64,000 nucleotides of DNA from Pseudomonas maioricensis (GCF_022790535.1 NZ_LOHG01000010.1:78248-142247), one strand, 5' to 3'; shown: positions 41,958 through 51,910, numbered from the stretch's first letter. Translations and numbers: made by a program. Notes: a model not told the origin generated them from the letters alone.

Positions 41958-43280
41958 ATGAGCCGTCAAATTCACCTGTCCGCGTTTTTGCTGACCGGGC
42001 CGGTCATTCACAGTCACGCGGCCTGGCGTCATCCCGAGACCCTCGGCAACTACCTTGATCCCGAGTATTACGCACGCACTGCGCGTGTTGTGGAGGAGGG
42101 GTTATTCGACTTTCTGTTCTTTGCTGATCGTCTTGCCGTAGGTGATCAGATGGGCGGCTCCCGTGACGTGGCATTGCGTTACGGCGCACAAGACGCCACG
42201 CGCCTGGACCCGTTGCCGATCTTGTCTTATCTGGTCGGCCAGACCCGCAAGCTGGGCCTGGGGGCCACACGCTCGACCACCTATTACGAGCCAGCCCATA
42301 TTGCGCGAGAGTTCGCCACCCTCGATCACTTGTCCAAAGGCCGCGCCGCCTGGAACATCGTGACGTCGATGAACGACAGCGAAGGACGTTTGTTCGGCAA
42401 GGAAAAACATCTTGAGCATGACCTGCGCTACGACCGCGCCGACGAGTTTGTCGAGGTGGCGCTCAAGCTCTGGCGCAGTTGGGAGCATGACGCGCTGAAG
42501 CTGGACCGTGAGGCGGGTGTGTTGGCGGATCCGTCAAAAATTCATCCGGTGCAGCATCAGGGTGAGTGGTTCAAGGTTGAAGGGCCGCTGAATATTCCGC
42601 GCACCCCTCAAGGTCGGCCAGTGCTGATACAGGCGGGTTCTTCAGGGCGCGGTCGGCGCTTTGGCGCGCGCTGGGCCGAAGCGATTTTCACCATCCATCC
42701 GCACCTCAAAGCCATGCAGGCATTCCGTGAAGACGTGCGCGGGCAAGTGGTGCAACAAGGGCGTACGGCAGACAGTTGCAAGGTGTTGACGGCAGTGATG
42801 CCGTTTATTGGTGGTTCTGAAGCCGAGGCCCGCGCCAAACGCGACAAGCACAACGCATTGGCGCGTCCTGAGTTGGGCCTGGTGACACTGGCCTCGCAGT
42901 TGAACGTCGACCTGTCGCCATTCCCTCTGTCGGCGACGCTGGCAGAAATTGCCGGGTCGCCATTGATTCATGCCGCTGCTGCGGAGAAGTTGCTGATGCA
43001 GGGTGCTGAGACCACGCTGGAAGAGCTCGGCAGGATTTTCGCCAGCAGCGTTCGCGTGCCGCAACTGGTGGGTACCGGCGCGCAGATCGCTGATCAACTG
43101 GCAGATATTTTCCTGCGCGGCGGCTGCGATGGTTTCGTCATTTCTCCAGCGTATTTGCCGGGCTCTTTCAGTGAGTTCGTCGAAAGCGTGATTCCGCATT
43201 TGCAGCGCAAGGGGCTGTTTCGCACCGGGTATGAAGGTTCGACGTTAAGGGAACACCTTGGGCTTGGGGCTGAGTCATGA
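41958..43280 (+). CDS. FMN-dependent monooxygenase, NtaA/SnaA/DszA family
   Basis: A 440-residue luciferase-like flavin monooxygenase, full length. The family start (HLSAFLLTGPVIHSHAAWRH) and FDFLFFADRLAVGD, LGATRSTTYYEPAHIAREFA, GRAAWNIVTSMNDSE and LIQAGSSGRGRRFGARWAEA match DszA (dibenzothiophene sulfone) and NtaA (nitrilotriacetate) enzymes. With the upstream SsuA-like protein it probably cleaves an imported sulfur compound to release sulfite. It needs a flavin reductase not encoded here. Convergent with the next gene. Confidence 0.9.
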   Translation: MSRQIHLSAFLLTGPVIHSHAAWRHPETLGNYLDPEYYARTARVVEEGLFDFLFFADRLAVGDQMGGSRDVALRYGAQDATRLDPLPILSYLVGQTRKLGLGATRSTTYYEPAHIAREFATLDHLSKGRAAWNIVTSMNDSEGRLFGKEKHLEHDLRYDRADEFVEVALKLWRSWEHDALKLDREAGVLADPSKIHPVQHQGEWFKVEGPLNIPRTPQGRPVLIQAGSSGRGRRFGARWAEAIFTIHPHLKAMQAFREDVRGQVVQQGRTADSCKVLTAVMPFIGGSEAEARAKRDKHNALARPELGLVTLASQLNVDLSPFPLSATLAEIAGSPLIHAAAAEKLLMQGAETTLEELGRIFASSVRVPQLVGTGAQIADQLADIFLRGGCDGFVISPAYLPGSFSEFVESVIPHLQRKGLFRTGYEGSTLREHLGLGAES

Positions 43281-43293
43281 GTTCAGGCGCTGC

Positions 43294-44274
43294 TCAGCGT
43301 TGCTTGAGTCGTCGATCCGCCTCGGTCCATGTGCCGGTCATCAGGCTGGTCGGTGCGAAATCCTCGAAAGCCCAGCGAATCGAGACGGCTGCCGGACGCC
43401 AAACCACTGCTTCCACATCGAGTGTCCACAAGCGTTCCGCGCCCTTGAAGGCTGCGATCAGCGGGCTTTCGTGAATCAGCTCGGTACGCCCGGAAAGCTG
43501 CAGCATGTCGCCCGTTGAAAAGTCGACGAATAACAATCCAGCCTTGGGATTAAGCTCAAGGTTGCCCAGCGTATTGAAGTGCAGGTTCCCGGCATAGTCC
43601 GGGATGGTCAGATGATTGCCTTCCACTTTAATGAACCCCGGCCGTCCTCCACGGTGGGATACATCGATTGAGCGTTGCTGGTCCGCGTGATCGATGTAAC
43701 TGGCAACGAAGAACGTATCCGCATCGCGAATGATCGTCGTGGTTCGCTCGTTCAGTTCAGCGAAGTCCAGGCGCTGGGGCTTATCGCCAGAAACCTCCAG
43801 CGATCTCGAATACTGACGTTGCTGAATGTACTGGGGGCAATTGCCGAAAGCCTGTTCGACGGCGATCTCCAGTCGATCATCTTCAGCCTGCGTGATCACC
43901 CCGTTGACGCGACTCCTGCGCCGTTTATGCAACTCGATACCCAGCAGGCCGATGGCATCGCCTGTTTGCAGTCCCGCAGCCGCAGGGTCTTGCTGGTCAG
44001 GTGAGACTTGCAGCGTCAGGTGGGTTGGATCGGATGAAGTGACAAAGCCTTCCGGCCCTTCGATCAGGGTTGCCCATGGTCTGCTCTCTGAATCCACCGC
44101 GCCCGCGATTATAAAAGGCAGTTGCCGGTAGAAGTCCCGGTGCTGATCAGGCAGGTAGTTGCGGATGATCTTCGGACCAAAAGCCTCCATCTGCTCGGAC
44201 ACGCCGAGCTGTTGGTGAAGCTTTTTTTCACCTGCATGCCACGGGGAGCGAGAAGGCTTTGGGAGCTGTTCCAT
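43294..44274 (-). CDS. Pyridoxamine-phosphate-oxidase-like flavoprotein
   Basis: A 326-residue protein with an FMN-binding split barrel. Family segments include FYRQLPFIIAGAVDSESRPW, LHKRRRSRVNGVI, FFVASYIDHADQQRSIDVSH and LLFVDFSTGDMLQLSGR. Two halves both look split-barrel-like, as in the 'pyridoxamine 5'-phosphate oxidase family' proteins found fused to ferredoxin reductases; the reductase part is missing here. It might donate reduced flavin to the monooxygenase opposite, but this is inference. Confidence 0.82.
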   Translation of the reverse strand: MEQLPKPSRSPWHAGEKKLHQQLGVSEQMEAFGPKIIRNYLPDQHRDFYRQLPFIIAGAVDSESRPWATLIEGPEGFVTSSDPTHLTLQVSPDQQDPAAAGLQTGDAIGLLGIELHKRRRSRVNGVITQAEDDRLEIAVEQAFGNCPQYIQQRQYSRSLEVSGDKPQRLDFAELNERTTTIIRDADTFFVASYIDHADQQRSIDVSHRGGRPGFIKVEGNHLTIPDYAGNLHFNTLGNLELNPKAGLLFVDFSTGDMLQLSGRTELIHESPLIAAFKGAERLWTLDVEAVVWRPAAVSIRWAFEDFAPTSLMTGTWTEADRRLKQR

Positions 44275-44540
44275 GAGTGGGCACTCTTAGTGTCGGTGGC
44301 TTAGTGTCGGGGGGTGGGGCGGTGTTAAAGGGTAATCAGCTGATCCTAGCTGCTTATTGCAACTCAGGCCCGATTTTACCGGGCATCAGCAGGCGATGAG
44401 CAGATAAGGCGCCGAGTGAGCAGGGAGAATCGAATGTATCGATTTGTATAAGAATTGTATGTGAATGGAAATGAGTCGTAGTAACATTGCCCGACAATAT
44501 GACCGGGTTACAGGTGTGCCCGGTGTCTTATAAGGTCTGC

Positions 44541-46673
44541 ATGTTCATGCGTCGAATTCTTGTTTCACTCTGCCTCCTCAATGCGTACTCCGTTTCTGCC
44601 CTCGCTGAACAAACCGCATCCGCAAATCTGCCTCTAGAACTGCAGGCGACCGATATCAACGGAACTGCTGAAACCGAAAACCCGCAAGGCCCGGTGAATG
44701 GGTACCGGGCAACTCGGTCAGCCAGTGCCACACGCACTGATACTTCAATTCATGAAACGCCACAGTCCATCAGCGTGGTTTCACGTGATGTGGTTGAGGA
44801 TATCGGCGCAACCCGTTTGCAGGACGCACTGGATTACGCAGGGGGCGTTGGCCGGGCCAATAACTTTGGCGGGCAAGGCATGACCACGTTCACCGTACGT
44901 GGCTTTACGACGGGGGAGTTCTACCGCAACGGATTCCCGATAAACCGTGGTTACCCGAACATGCCCGACGCCAATACCATTGAGCGTCTTGAAGTCCTGC
45001 GAGGTCCGGCCACCACGCTGTATGGCCGAGGTGATCCGGGCGGTACCTTCAACGTGATCTCCAAACAACCGCTTGCCGAGCGCACCGTCACCCTGGGCAG
45101 CCAGGTCAACGATCAGGGCATGCATCGCGGCACGCTGGACGCCAGCGGCCCACTGGACGAGGAAGGCAAACTGGCCTATCGCATCAACATGGTGGGCGAG
45201 GGCGGCGATACCTTCCGGGATCACGTCGAGACCGAGCGTTACGGAGTTGCACCGGTATTGACCTGGCAGGTGAGTGACACGACCCGCCTGACTTTCGAAG
45301 GTGATTTCATGCGCAACAATCACCCTCTCGACCGGGGGCTGACGCGGTATCCGGCCCAAACCAGTACCGCATCGCGGGACACGTTCTTTGGCGAGAAAGA
45401 CGCTGGCAAACTGCACAATGACAACAACATGGCGCAGCTGCGTTTTGAGCACATGCTCAATGACAACTGGACACTCGGGGGCGGTACACAGTGGCTCGAC
45501 GGTACCCTGCAAGGCAACGCCATCGAAGCCAACGGCCTGGCCGCTGATGGCCGGACGCTGGGGCGTAACTTCAACTATCGCAAGCTGGAGTGGACGTCTA
45601 AAGACACCCAGTTGAACCTCACCGGGCACTTCTCCACGGGCGGGTTTGATCACACCCTGCTGACCGGTATCGAATACGAAGATTACGACTACACGTCGAT
45701 CATTCAACGCTCAAACGGCGCGGTCGGCGCCTACCCGATTGATATCTACAATCCCGTTTACGGCCAGCCTCGCCCAGCGTTGACCCGAACGCCCACTGAC
45801 GACAGGGAAAACCTCAAGACCTACGCGGCGTTCATCCAGGATCAGGTGGCCCTGACCGAGCGCTTGAAAGTGCTGGCAGGCGCACGCTTCGAACGCTTTG
45901 AGCATGAGTACGAGTCCTATGTGCCGGGTGTCAGTGCGTGGTCGAAAAGTGACAACGCAGTGACGCCACGACTGGGTGTGATCTACGACCTTACCGACAC
46001 TGTCGCCATTTACGCGGACGCTGCACGTTCCTTCAAACCCAACACGGGTGCTGCTCGCCTGGGCGGTGGCTTCAAGCCGGAGGAGGGCAAGTCTGTCGAA
46101 ATGGGCATCAAGTGGGAAGCACTGGACGGCCAGTTGAGTGTTGATGCAGCGGTGTACCAGATCGAAAAGCAGAACGTTTTGACCACCGATCCTGTCGTCA
46201 ACACGTTCAGTGTCGCGGCCGGGGAAGTCCGCAGCCGTGGCTTTGACTTGAATGTGGCGGGCAATCTGACCCCAGAATGGCGTGTGATTGGCGGGTATGC
46301 CTATGTGGATGCAGAAGTGACCAAGGACAACACGTTGAAGTCCGGGACTCGTCTGCTGAACATTCCCGAGAACAGCTTCAGCCTGCTCAACGTCTATGAA
46401 TTTCAGGACGGCGGCATGAAAGGCCTGGGGCTTGGAGTCGGTGCCAAGTATGTCGACCAGCGCGCGGGCCAGACCGCAGCCAATGCGTTCTCGATGGACA
46501 GCTATACCGTGGTGGACCTGCTGGGTTACTACAAGGTCAACGAAAAGATCCGCTTGAATCTTGACCTGAAAAACCTGTTCGACAGTCACTACGAAGAAGG
46601 CGCCTTCGGGAACGTCTACGCCTACCCGGGTGCTCCACGCACCGTTCAGGCGGGGATTTCCTACACATTGTAG
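44541..46673 (+). CDS. TonB-dependent siderophore-type receptor
   Basis: A 710-residue outer-membrane receptor. Start at 44541 (AAGG upstream), signal peptide MFMRRILVSLCLLNAYSVSA. The plug domain (ETPQSISVVSRDVVEDIG, FTVRGF, IERLEVLRGPATTLYGRGDP) is the siderophore-receptor type. The barrel ends with LNLDLKNLFDSHYEEG and final ISYTL (aromatic-poor but usual). No signalling N-terminal extension, so no sigma/anti-sigma partner is expected. Transports a ferric siderophore or similar ligand; identity unknown. Confidence 0.93.
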   Translation: MFMRRILVSLCLLNAYSVSALAEQTASANLPLELQATDINGTAETENPQGPVNGYRATRSASATRTDTSIHETPQSISVVSRDVVEDIGATRLQDALDYAGGVGRANNFGGQGMTTFTVRGFTTGEFYRNGFPINRGYPNMPDANTIERLEVLRGPATTLYGRGDPGGTFNVISKQPLAERTVTLGSQVNDQGMHRGTLDASGPLDEEGKLAYRINMVGEGGDTFRDHVETERYGVAPVLTWQVSDTTRLTFEGDFMRNNHPLDRGLTRYPAQTSTASRDTFFGEKDAGKLHNDNNMAQLRFEHMLNDNWTLGGGTQWLDGTLQGNAIEANGLAADGRTLGRNFNYRKLEWTSKDTQLNLTGHFSTGGFDHTLLTGIEYEDYDYTSIIQRSNGAVGAYPIDIYNPVYGQPRPALTRTPTDDRENLKTYAAFIQDQVALTERLKVLAGARFERFEHEYESYVPGVSAWSKSDNAVTPRLGVIYDLTDTVAIYADAARSFKPNTGAARLGGGFKPEEGKSVEMGIKWEALDGQLSVDAAVYQIEKQNVLTTDPVVNTFSVAAGEVRSRGFDLNVAGNLTPEWRVIGGYAYVDAEVTKDNTLKSGTRLLNIPENSFSLLNVYEFQDGGMKGLGLGVGAKYVDQRAGQTAANAFSMDSYTVVDLLGYYKVNEKIRLNLDLKNLFDSHYEEGAFGNVYAYPGAPRTVQAGISYTL

Positions 46674-46773
46674 TGAGCGGAAACCGGTTCTTCGTAACCG
46701 TGGCCTGTTTTTGCTGCGCGACGCATGCCCGCCCATCAAACACAGGCCACCCCCTGAATTTGAAATGCGTTTC

Positions 46774-46803
46774 TGTAGGAGCTGCCGAAGGCTGCGAAGC
46801 ATT
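46774..46803 (+). repeat. REP-type element, copy B
   Basis: Identical core to the element at 24981: TGTAGGAGCTGCCGAAGGCT then GCGAAGCATT. Lies in the 323-base gap between a TonB receptor gene and an MFS gene. Confidence 0.85.
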
Positions 46804-46850
46804 TATCCTGAAGCCCCGCGATCGCAGTCTCGCAGCAAGCATGGGATCTG

Positions 46851-46937
46851 TTGGAGCGAGGCTTGCCCGCGAACCAGTCGGCGCGGTGTGTCAGGCACTG
46901 CTGCGTTAACGTTCTTCGCGGGCAAGCCTCGCTCCAA
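46851..46937. repeat. 23-bp perfect inverted repeat
   Basis: TTGGAGCGAGGCTTGCCCGC with GAA (46851-46873) and its exact reverse complement (46915-46937), 41 bases apart. A solo half with one mismatch occurs at 50513-50535. It is a REP/BIME-like mobile intergenic element, adjacent to REP copy B. Confidence 0.85.
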
Positions 46938-46996
46938 CAGAAATCCTCGATCCAACAGGAGTTATATGCAGTGAGTCGCGCACGATTACGCGTCTG

Positions 46997-48178
46997 TCAG
47001 ACAGTACGCCGTGCCACCAGCCTCGCCAGCCACAGGCACAATCCAAACGCAATCAGTGCCATCGCTGTCAGCACATGGATCATCGCGTCGCTGCCCATTT
47101 CCGAAATCACATAACCGCACGCAATCGGCGCTACGGCTTGGGCGAGTAATGCCGGGCGTGCCATTCGGCCGGACACAACGGCGTAATCACTTTGATGTAC
47201 GACCACCAGCGGCAACGTGCTTTTGACGATAGCGCGCAGGCCATTACCTGCGCCGTAACACACCAGGCCCCATGCGACGAGAGCGGGCGCGAAGTCCACC
47301 AGCAACAGCCCCAGAGCCGTCATGCCGCTGGAGAGCAGGGCGGTGAACATCGGGGCCTTACGCTTGAACATCAGGTCGATGACCCGACACAACACCTGCG
47401 CCGGGCCGATCATCGCGGCCAGCGCAATCGCCGAGGCGAGACTGTGCCCGCGGGCTTGCAGCACCGTCAGAATCACAATCGAGAGACAGGTCATCAAGGC
47501 TGCGGCAATCGCAAACAACGCGGTCATTGCCCAGTAAATGGACGGCGCGAGCGGAGTACCACTGCCCTGAGCCGCACGCCTGGACCCGGCCATCGGCACA
47601 TGGGCGTCCAGCGCATAACGATACAAGGGGTAGAGTAAAAACAGGACGACCGTGCCGAACACGCCACAGGTCATTCGCCAGCCCATGAGGTGATCCATCA
47701 GTGCCAGAAGCGGCCAGATAACGGTGGTACAGAACCCGGAAATCAGCGTGATCCCGACAATGATCGGTCGAGCCTCAAGCCCATAAGTCGCGCCAAGTGA
47801 CGTGAACAGCGCATCGTAAAGTCCGCTCGCCATGGCGACACCGATGATCACCCAGGCCAGCAGAAAGACCGGTAGCGAGGGGGCGAGCGCCATCAACCAC
47901 AGGCCAGCGGCGAGAATCAATCCGTGAGCCGCCAGCACCTTACGCCCGCCGAGGCTCGCAATCAGTCGCCCGCACAGCGGGGACAGCAGGCTGGCGACCA
48001 GCAAACCGATGGATGCACCGCCCAACACCCATTGATGTGGCCAGCCCGTGTCAGCCGCAATGGGGTCAGCCAGTACGCCCAGCAGGTAAAACGACCCGCC
48101 CCAGGAGAGTATTTGCAGCAACCCGAGCAGGGCGATTTTGCCATTGCCGGGGCGGCGGGGCAGAGCAGCGGTATTCAA
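46997..48178 (-). CDS. Major facilitator superfamily transporter
   Basis: A 393-residue inner-membrane carrier with about 12 helices. LGLLQILSWGGSFYLLGVLA starts helix 1, and the loop CGRLIASLGGRKVLAAHG is the MFS motif between helices 2 and 3. The start is a TTG at 48178 with AAGGA six bases before it; no ATG fits. Located between two TonB receptors, it may take an imported ligand or export a chelator. Substrate unknown. Confidence 0.88.
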   Translation of the reverse strand: MNTAALPRRPGNGKIALLGLLQILSWGGSFYLLGVLADPIAADTGWPHQWVLGGASIGLLVASLLSPLCGRLIASLGGRKVLAAHGLILAAGLWLMALAPSLPVFLLAWVIIGVAMASGLYDALFTSLGATYGLEARPIIVGITLISGFCTTVIWPLLALMDHLMGWRMTCGVFGTVVLFLLYPLYRYALDAHVPMAGSRRAAQGSGTPLAPSIYWAMTALFAIAAALMTCLSIVILTVLQARGHSLASAIALAAMIGPAQVLCRVIDLMFKRKAPMFTALLSSGMTALGLLLVDFAPALVAWGLVCYGAGNGLRAIVKSTLPLVVVHQSDYAVVSGRMARPALLAQAVAPIACGYVISEMGSDAMIHVLTAMALIAFGLCLWLARLVARRTV

Positions 48179-48266
48179 TCGAGGTCCTTAGCGTCAAGCC
48201 GTCAGTGCGCCAGTCACAGTCCGGAATCCTAGCAGCTTCAAAGTGCTCAATGACAGCGGTCAGGCC

Positions 48267-50390
48267 TCAACGCAGGCTCCACGACACGCCGACATAAACC
48301 CCAAGACCTTCACCCGGTGTCGAGCGTGCGGCGTCCAGCCCTCGGTCGTCGTAACCCGGCGTGACGGTCGCAGCGTAGTGTTTGTTGGTCAGGTTGCGCA
48401 TGTCCACCCAGGTCTGCCAGTCGTTCTTCGCTGCGTTGTAGCCCACAGTTGCGCCGAACAGTGCGTATGGATCGGCGTAGTAGCTGTTGGCGTAATCCAC
48501 CGCGGCTTTGGAGACCAGTTGGGTATTGATCGCCGCGAAGAAGCCTTGCGGCCAGTCGTAGCGCAACTCGCCCTGGTAGTAATGCATGGGCAGACCGGGC
48601 AAGCGGTTGTCGCCGAAGCGATCATCGTCCCGGTAGTGGAAATCGCTGAAGGTGTAGGCCTGACGCAAGCTCAGCTCGCCGCCCTCATGGGACCACAGCT
48701 TGCTCAGCAGGCTGGCCTCCACGCCCTGGTGCACGGTGGGGCTGGCATTGAGTTCGTAGGGGGTAGTCGCATTGGCGTCCGCAAGCACCGAAAGCAGTTC
48801 GTGGCGCACTTGCGCGTAGTACCACGCCAAGCTCCATTGGCCGAGCGCGCTTTCCCCACGGCCGCCGATTTCCAGGGTGGTCGCGGTCTGGTTACGCAGT
48901 TCGATCGGGTCGCGTTGTGCACCGGTGGCGACGCCGCTGCCTGCCGGGAACAGCTGGTTGGAGCTGTAGATCAATGACCAGGGATGAGGACCCTCTACCG
49001 AACGACTGAGGTTGGCAAACACCTGCACGTCCGGCGTCAACTGGTAGCGCATGCCCAAACGAGGCGCATAGTCCCAGTCGCTCATGCTGGTCTTGCCACC
49101 GTCATCAGGGTAAGTCACTGCGCTCTCGCGTCGGGTATAGATGGCTGCGAGGCCGGTGGTCAGCCACAAATCGTTGGCGATCTCCAGATCGTTGCCGACA
49201 TGCAGCACGGTGTCAGAACCCTGATAGGTGAAGTCGCGGATGCGTGTGCCAGGCGCGTAGTTAGCGGTGTTGCCAGTCGGGATGCGGACGAACTCGCTGG
49301 CACCGGAGTTGGGCAGGTGTTTGGTCACGCGCAGGCCCAGTGTGCTGTTGCTCTCCAGACCCCACAACGTATCGCGACGCTTGTAATCGAACGTGCCGCT
49401 GACGTCTGTGTAAGCCACTCTCAGGCGGTTCGGCCCTTCGCGCAGGTCCATGGGGTAGTCGTGATAGGCGAGGCCGGTCTGGATGCTCGAATCGTCGTCG
49501 ATGTACCAGGTAGTTTTGTTGCCGATGAACGTGCTGCCCGGTTGGTCGCGGTTGTAGTCCCGCGACTCGTAGGTGGGGTTGGCCGCTCGGGAATTGTGTT
49601 CGATGGAATTTTTGGTCACACGCCCGGCAAGTTCATTGTCGGTCTCGCGGTGGCGCAGATAGAAGCGAGTTTCCAGGTTCGGGTTAAAGCGATAACCGAA
49701 GTTGGCGATTACCCCTTGGCTTTGACTGGCCGTGTGATCCTGATAACCGTCGGAACGTGCATCAGTCATGGCCACGTAGTAGTCGAAGTCCCCCAGCACT
49801 TGCCCGGAACTGACCTGACGTTGTTGGTAGCCGTGGCTACCTGTCACGTATCGCACCTGCAGCAGCGGGGCATCGTAGCCGGTATGGCTGACGTAATTGA
49901 TGGCGCCACCCAGCGCCAGTGCGCCCCGGTCGAAACCGTTGGCACCGCGCAGCACTTCCACATGGTCGAGCCACAACGGCTCCAGCAATTCATAAGGCGT
50001 GCCGCCGGGGCCTGTGAGTGGCAGACCGTCGAGCATCGCGTAAACCCCGGAGGCATGCGCACCCGGTGCGCGATTGATACCCGAGCCGCGTATTGAAATC
50101 TTCACCCCTTCGTTGCCCGCCGACTGGGCATAGACACCCGGCTGATACGCCAGCACATCCTGATTGCTGGCCACGCGGCCCTGCAGAGGGCGACGCAGGT
50201 CGATCACATTGGTGCCGCCGGGTACCTTGGCAAGGTGTTCTTTCGCGTCTTCGACTGACAGGTCTTCGCCGCTCAGCTCCTGTTCACGTATCAGCAGCTG
50301 CCCCAACTCCATCTCCTGAGCCTCGGCCAGCGCCGGACAAATAAGGGCCAGGCCCAGTAGCGCGGCGGGCAGGGGTTTCGGCGAAAACAT
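48267..50390 (-). CDS. TonB-dependent receptor (FecA-like)
   Basis: A 707-residue receptor. GGAG precedes the ATG at 50390; signal peptide to about residue 24 (ICPALAEAQ). The plug has KVPGGTNVIDLRRPLQGR, QDVLAYQPGVYAQS, VKISIRGSGINRAPGAHASG, DGLPLTGPGG and DHVEVLRGANGFDRGALALG. The barrel ends in WVDMRNLTNKHYAATVTPGY and VYVGVSWSLR. The plug is of the iron-citrate/rhodotorulic type, but the ligand is not known. Neighbour of an MFS gene on the same strand. Confidence 0.92.
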   Translation of the reverse strand: MFSPKPLPAALLGLALICPALAEAQEMELGQLLIREQELSGEDLSVEDAKEHLAKVPGGTNVIDLRRPLQGRVASNQDVLAYQPGVYAQSAGNEGVKISIRGSGINRAPGAHASGVYAMLDGLPLTGPGGTPYELLEPLWLDHVEVLRGANGFDRGALALGGAINYVSHTGYDAPLLQVRYVTGSHGYQQRQVSSGQVLGDFDYYVAMTDARSDGYQDHTASQSQGVIANFGYRFNPNLETRFYLRHRETDNELAGRVTKNSIEHNSRAANPTYESRDYNRDQPGSTFIGNKTTWYIDDDSSIQTGLAYHDYPMDLREGPNRLRVAYTDVSGTFDYKRRDTLWGLESNSTLGLRVTKHLPNSGASEFVRIPTGNTANYAPGTRIRDFTYQGSDTVLHVGNDLEIANDLWLTTGLAAIYTRRESAVTYPDDGGKTSMSDWDYAPRLGMRYQLTPDVQVFANLSRSVEGPHPWSLIYSSNQLFPAGSGVATGAQRDPIELRNQTATTLEIGGRGESALGQWSLAWYYAQVRHELLSVLADANATTPYELNASPTVHQGVEASLLSKLWSHEGGELSLRQAYTFSDFHYRDDDRFGDNRLPGLPMHYYQGELRYDWPQGFFAAINTQLVSKAAVDYANSYYADPYALFGATVGYNAAKNDWQTWVDMRNLTNKHYAATVTPGYDDRGLDAARSTPGEGLGVYVGVSWSLR

Positions 50391-50701
50391 TGGGGGCTCC
50401 AGACATAGAAAACAGACAGTGAAACTTGCGACGTATGAAAGAACGAAAGAAGCACACTGCAATTTTGCTTTTTTGCCAGACACCAGCGTGCCTGATTTAC
50501 CGCGTCAACTGGTTCGCGGGCAAGCCTCGCTTCAACAAACCCTTCCATTCAGTTGGTTACACTTGGTTGATGGAGCCCCCCTTGTTTATGGCATCACGCT
50601 GTCGTGTTTAAAACAGGGGCGGGTTCAACCGTGCAATCATCCGCGGAACCTACCGGCCCTAAGCGGCAATGGCTCAAACACATTTTTCGAAGGCGGTCTG
50701 T
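50391..50701. other. Divergent promoter region with a solo repeat
   Basis: 311 bases between a receptor gene (-) and the acyltransferase-like gene (+). It contains the solo repeat TTCGCGGGCAAGCCTCGCTT (50513-50532). I found no convincing Fur box. Confidence 0.45.
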
Positions 50702-51319
50702 ATGCACGGTATATCGATTTCAGAATTCATCTCGCACTGGGAGGCGTTAGGTGTTGATGCGCAAGCTAGCTCACCTTGGCAGATGACGCAGCAGTGCGAA
50801 AATTTTGTAAGCACCATCATGGCTAACCTTGGGCCCGATTATGAGCGCCAGGGCGATATCGCTATTCATAAAACTGCTCGGGTCGAAGACGGTGCGGTGC
50901 TCAAGGGGGTGATCGTCATCGGGCCAAACTGTTTCATTGCCGCAGGTGCCTATTTGCGCGGCGGTGTGTTTCTTGGCAGCGACTGCATTGTCGGTCCCAG
51001 TTGCGAACTGAAAAGCAGCTTCATGCTTGATCGCAGCAAGCTCGCCCACTTCAATTTTGTGGGCGATTCACTATTGGGTCAGGACGTGAATATCGAGGCA
51101 GGTGCCGTTATTGCGAACTATCGCAACGAGTTTGCGGGGGCACACATCCGGATCCAGCACGGCGACCGGACCATCGAAACCGGCGTCGCGAAGTTCGGTG
51201 CACTGGTGGGGGACGGCAGCAGAATTGGCGCAAATGCGGTGATCGCACCGGGTGCCTTGCTTCAGCGAGGCAGCGTTGTACCGAGGCTTGGGCTTGTCGA
51301 TCAATACCCGAGGTCCTGA
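50702..51319 (+). CDS. Left-handed beta-helix (hexapeptide) acyltransferase-like
   Basis: A 205-residue protein. Residues 60-190 are hexapeptide repeats (IHKTARVEDGAVLKGVIVIG, NCFIAAGAYLRGGVFLGSDC, DVNIEAGAVIANYRNE, GSRIGANAVIAPGALL) that build a left-handed beta helix, as in GlmU C-terminal and sugar acetyltransferases. The start at 50702 has AAGG upstream; 50669 is in frame. AHFNFVGDSLLG occurs in the GlmU-related family. Substrate unknown. Confidence 0.82.
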   Translation: MHGISISEFISHWEALGVDAQASSPWQMTQQCENFVSTIMANLGPDYERQGDIAIHKTARVEDGAVLKGVIVIGPNCFIAAGAYLRGGVFLGSDCIVGPSCELKSSFMLDRSKLAHFNFVGDSLLGQDVNIEAGAVIANYRNEFAGAHIRIQHGDRTIETGVAKFGALVGDGSRIGANAVIAPGALLQRGSVVPRLGLVDQYPRS

Positions 51320-51382
51320 ATCCAGGCTCCGGATCACGGTGCACGGCGCCAGAGGCGGCACCGTGCATGATTGCTCTTTAGA

Positions 51383-51910
51383 TCACTGCTGCAAATCACC
51401 GACTGCGAGCACATCCGGTTTGTAGGTCTGGTACCACTTGCGCTGGCTGACCACCAGATCTCGGGCGCTTTTAAGCTCCATTTCGGACATCGTGGCGTAA
51501 CTGACCTGGCTGTCACTGACGCGCTGCATTTGATTATTGATGACTTTGTAGAGCGCCCAGCCTTTGCTTTCCATGCACAGCCGACTGCCGTCATTGATGA
51601 TCTTCGACTCGGAAAAGCCAAGTGAGCGCATGACTTGCACGCCTTGGCCATTCAGTTTGTAGTTATCGACATGAGACTTGAGACAGGCATTCAGACTTTC
51701 ACTGAACTGCGCTGCGGTCTGCTTGTTAACCTCCGTCTTGAAGTAGACGCCGTCATCCTTGAAATCCATTTCCGGGCGGTCGGAGACCACACTTTTCGGA
51801 GTGCTGACATAATCGGGCGATGTCGAGCCGGATGAAGGTGAATGCGCTGCACAGCCATGGAGCAGGCTGGCTACCAGGGTGAGCGTAAGCAGGGATGGGG
51901 CAGCGTGCAT
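51383..51910 (-). CDS. Hypothetical lipoprotein
   Basis: A 175-residue lipoprotein with signal MHAAPSLLTLTLVASLLHGC (Cys20). A Ser/Pro-rich linker follows, then a helical domain (DGVYFKTEVNKQTAAQFSES, LNACLKSHVDNYKLNGQG). Two further cysteines may pair. No domain recognised. Convergent with the hexapeptide-repeat gene. Confidence 0.75.
   Translation of the reverse strand: MHAAPSLLTLTLVASLLHGCAAHSPSSGSTSPDYVSTPKSVVSDRPEMDFKDDGVYFKTEVNKQTAAQFSESLNACLKSHVDNYKLNGQGVQVMRSLGFSESKIINDGSRLCMESKGWALYKVINNQMQRVSDSQVSYATMSEMELKSARDLVVSQRKWYQTYKPDVLAVGDLQQ

Noticed and set aside
44400..44540. Fur box before the first TonB receptor
   Set aside because: AT-rich sequence (TGTATAAGAATTGTATG) is suggestive but does not match the 19-bp Fur consensus well enough.
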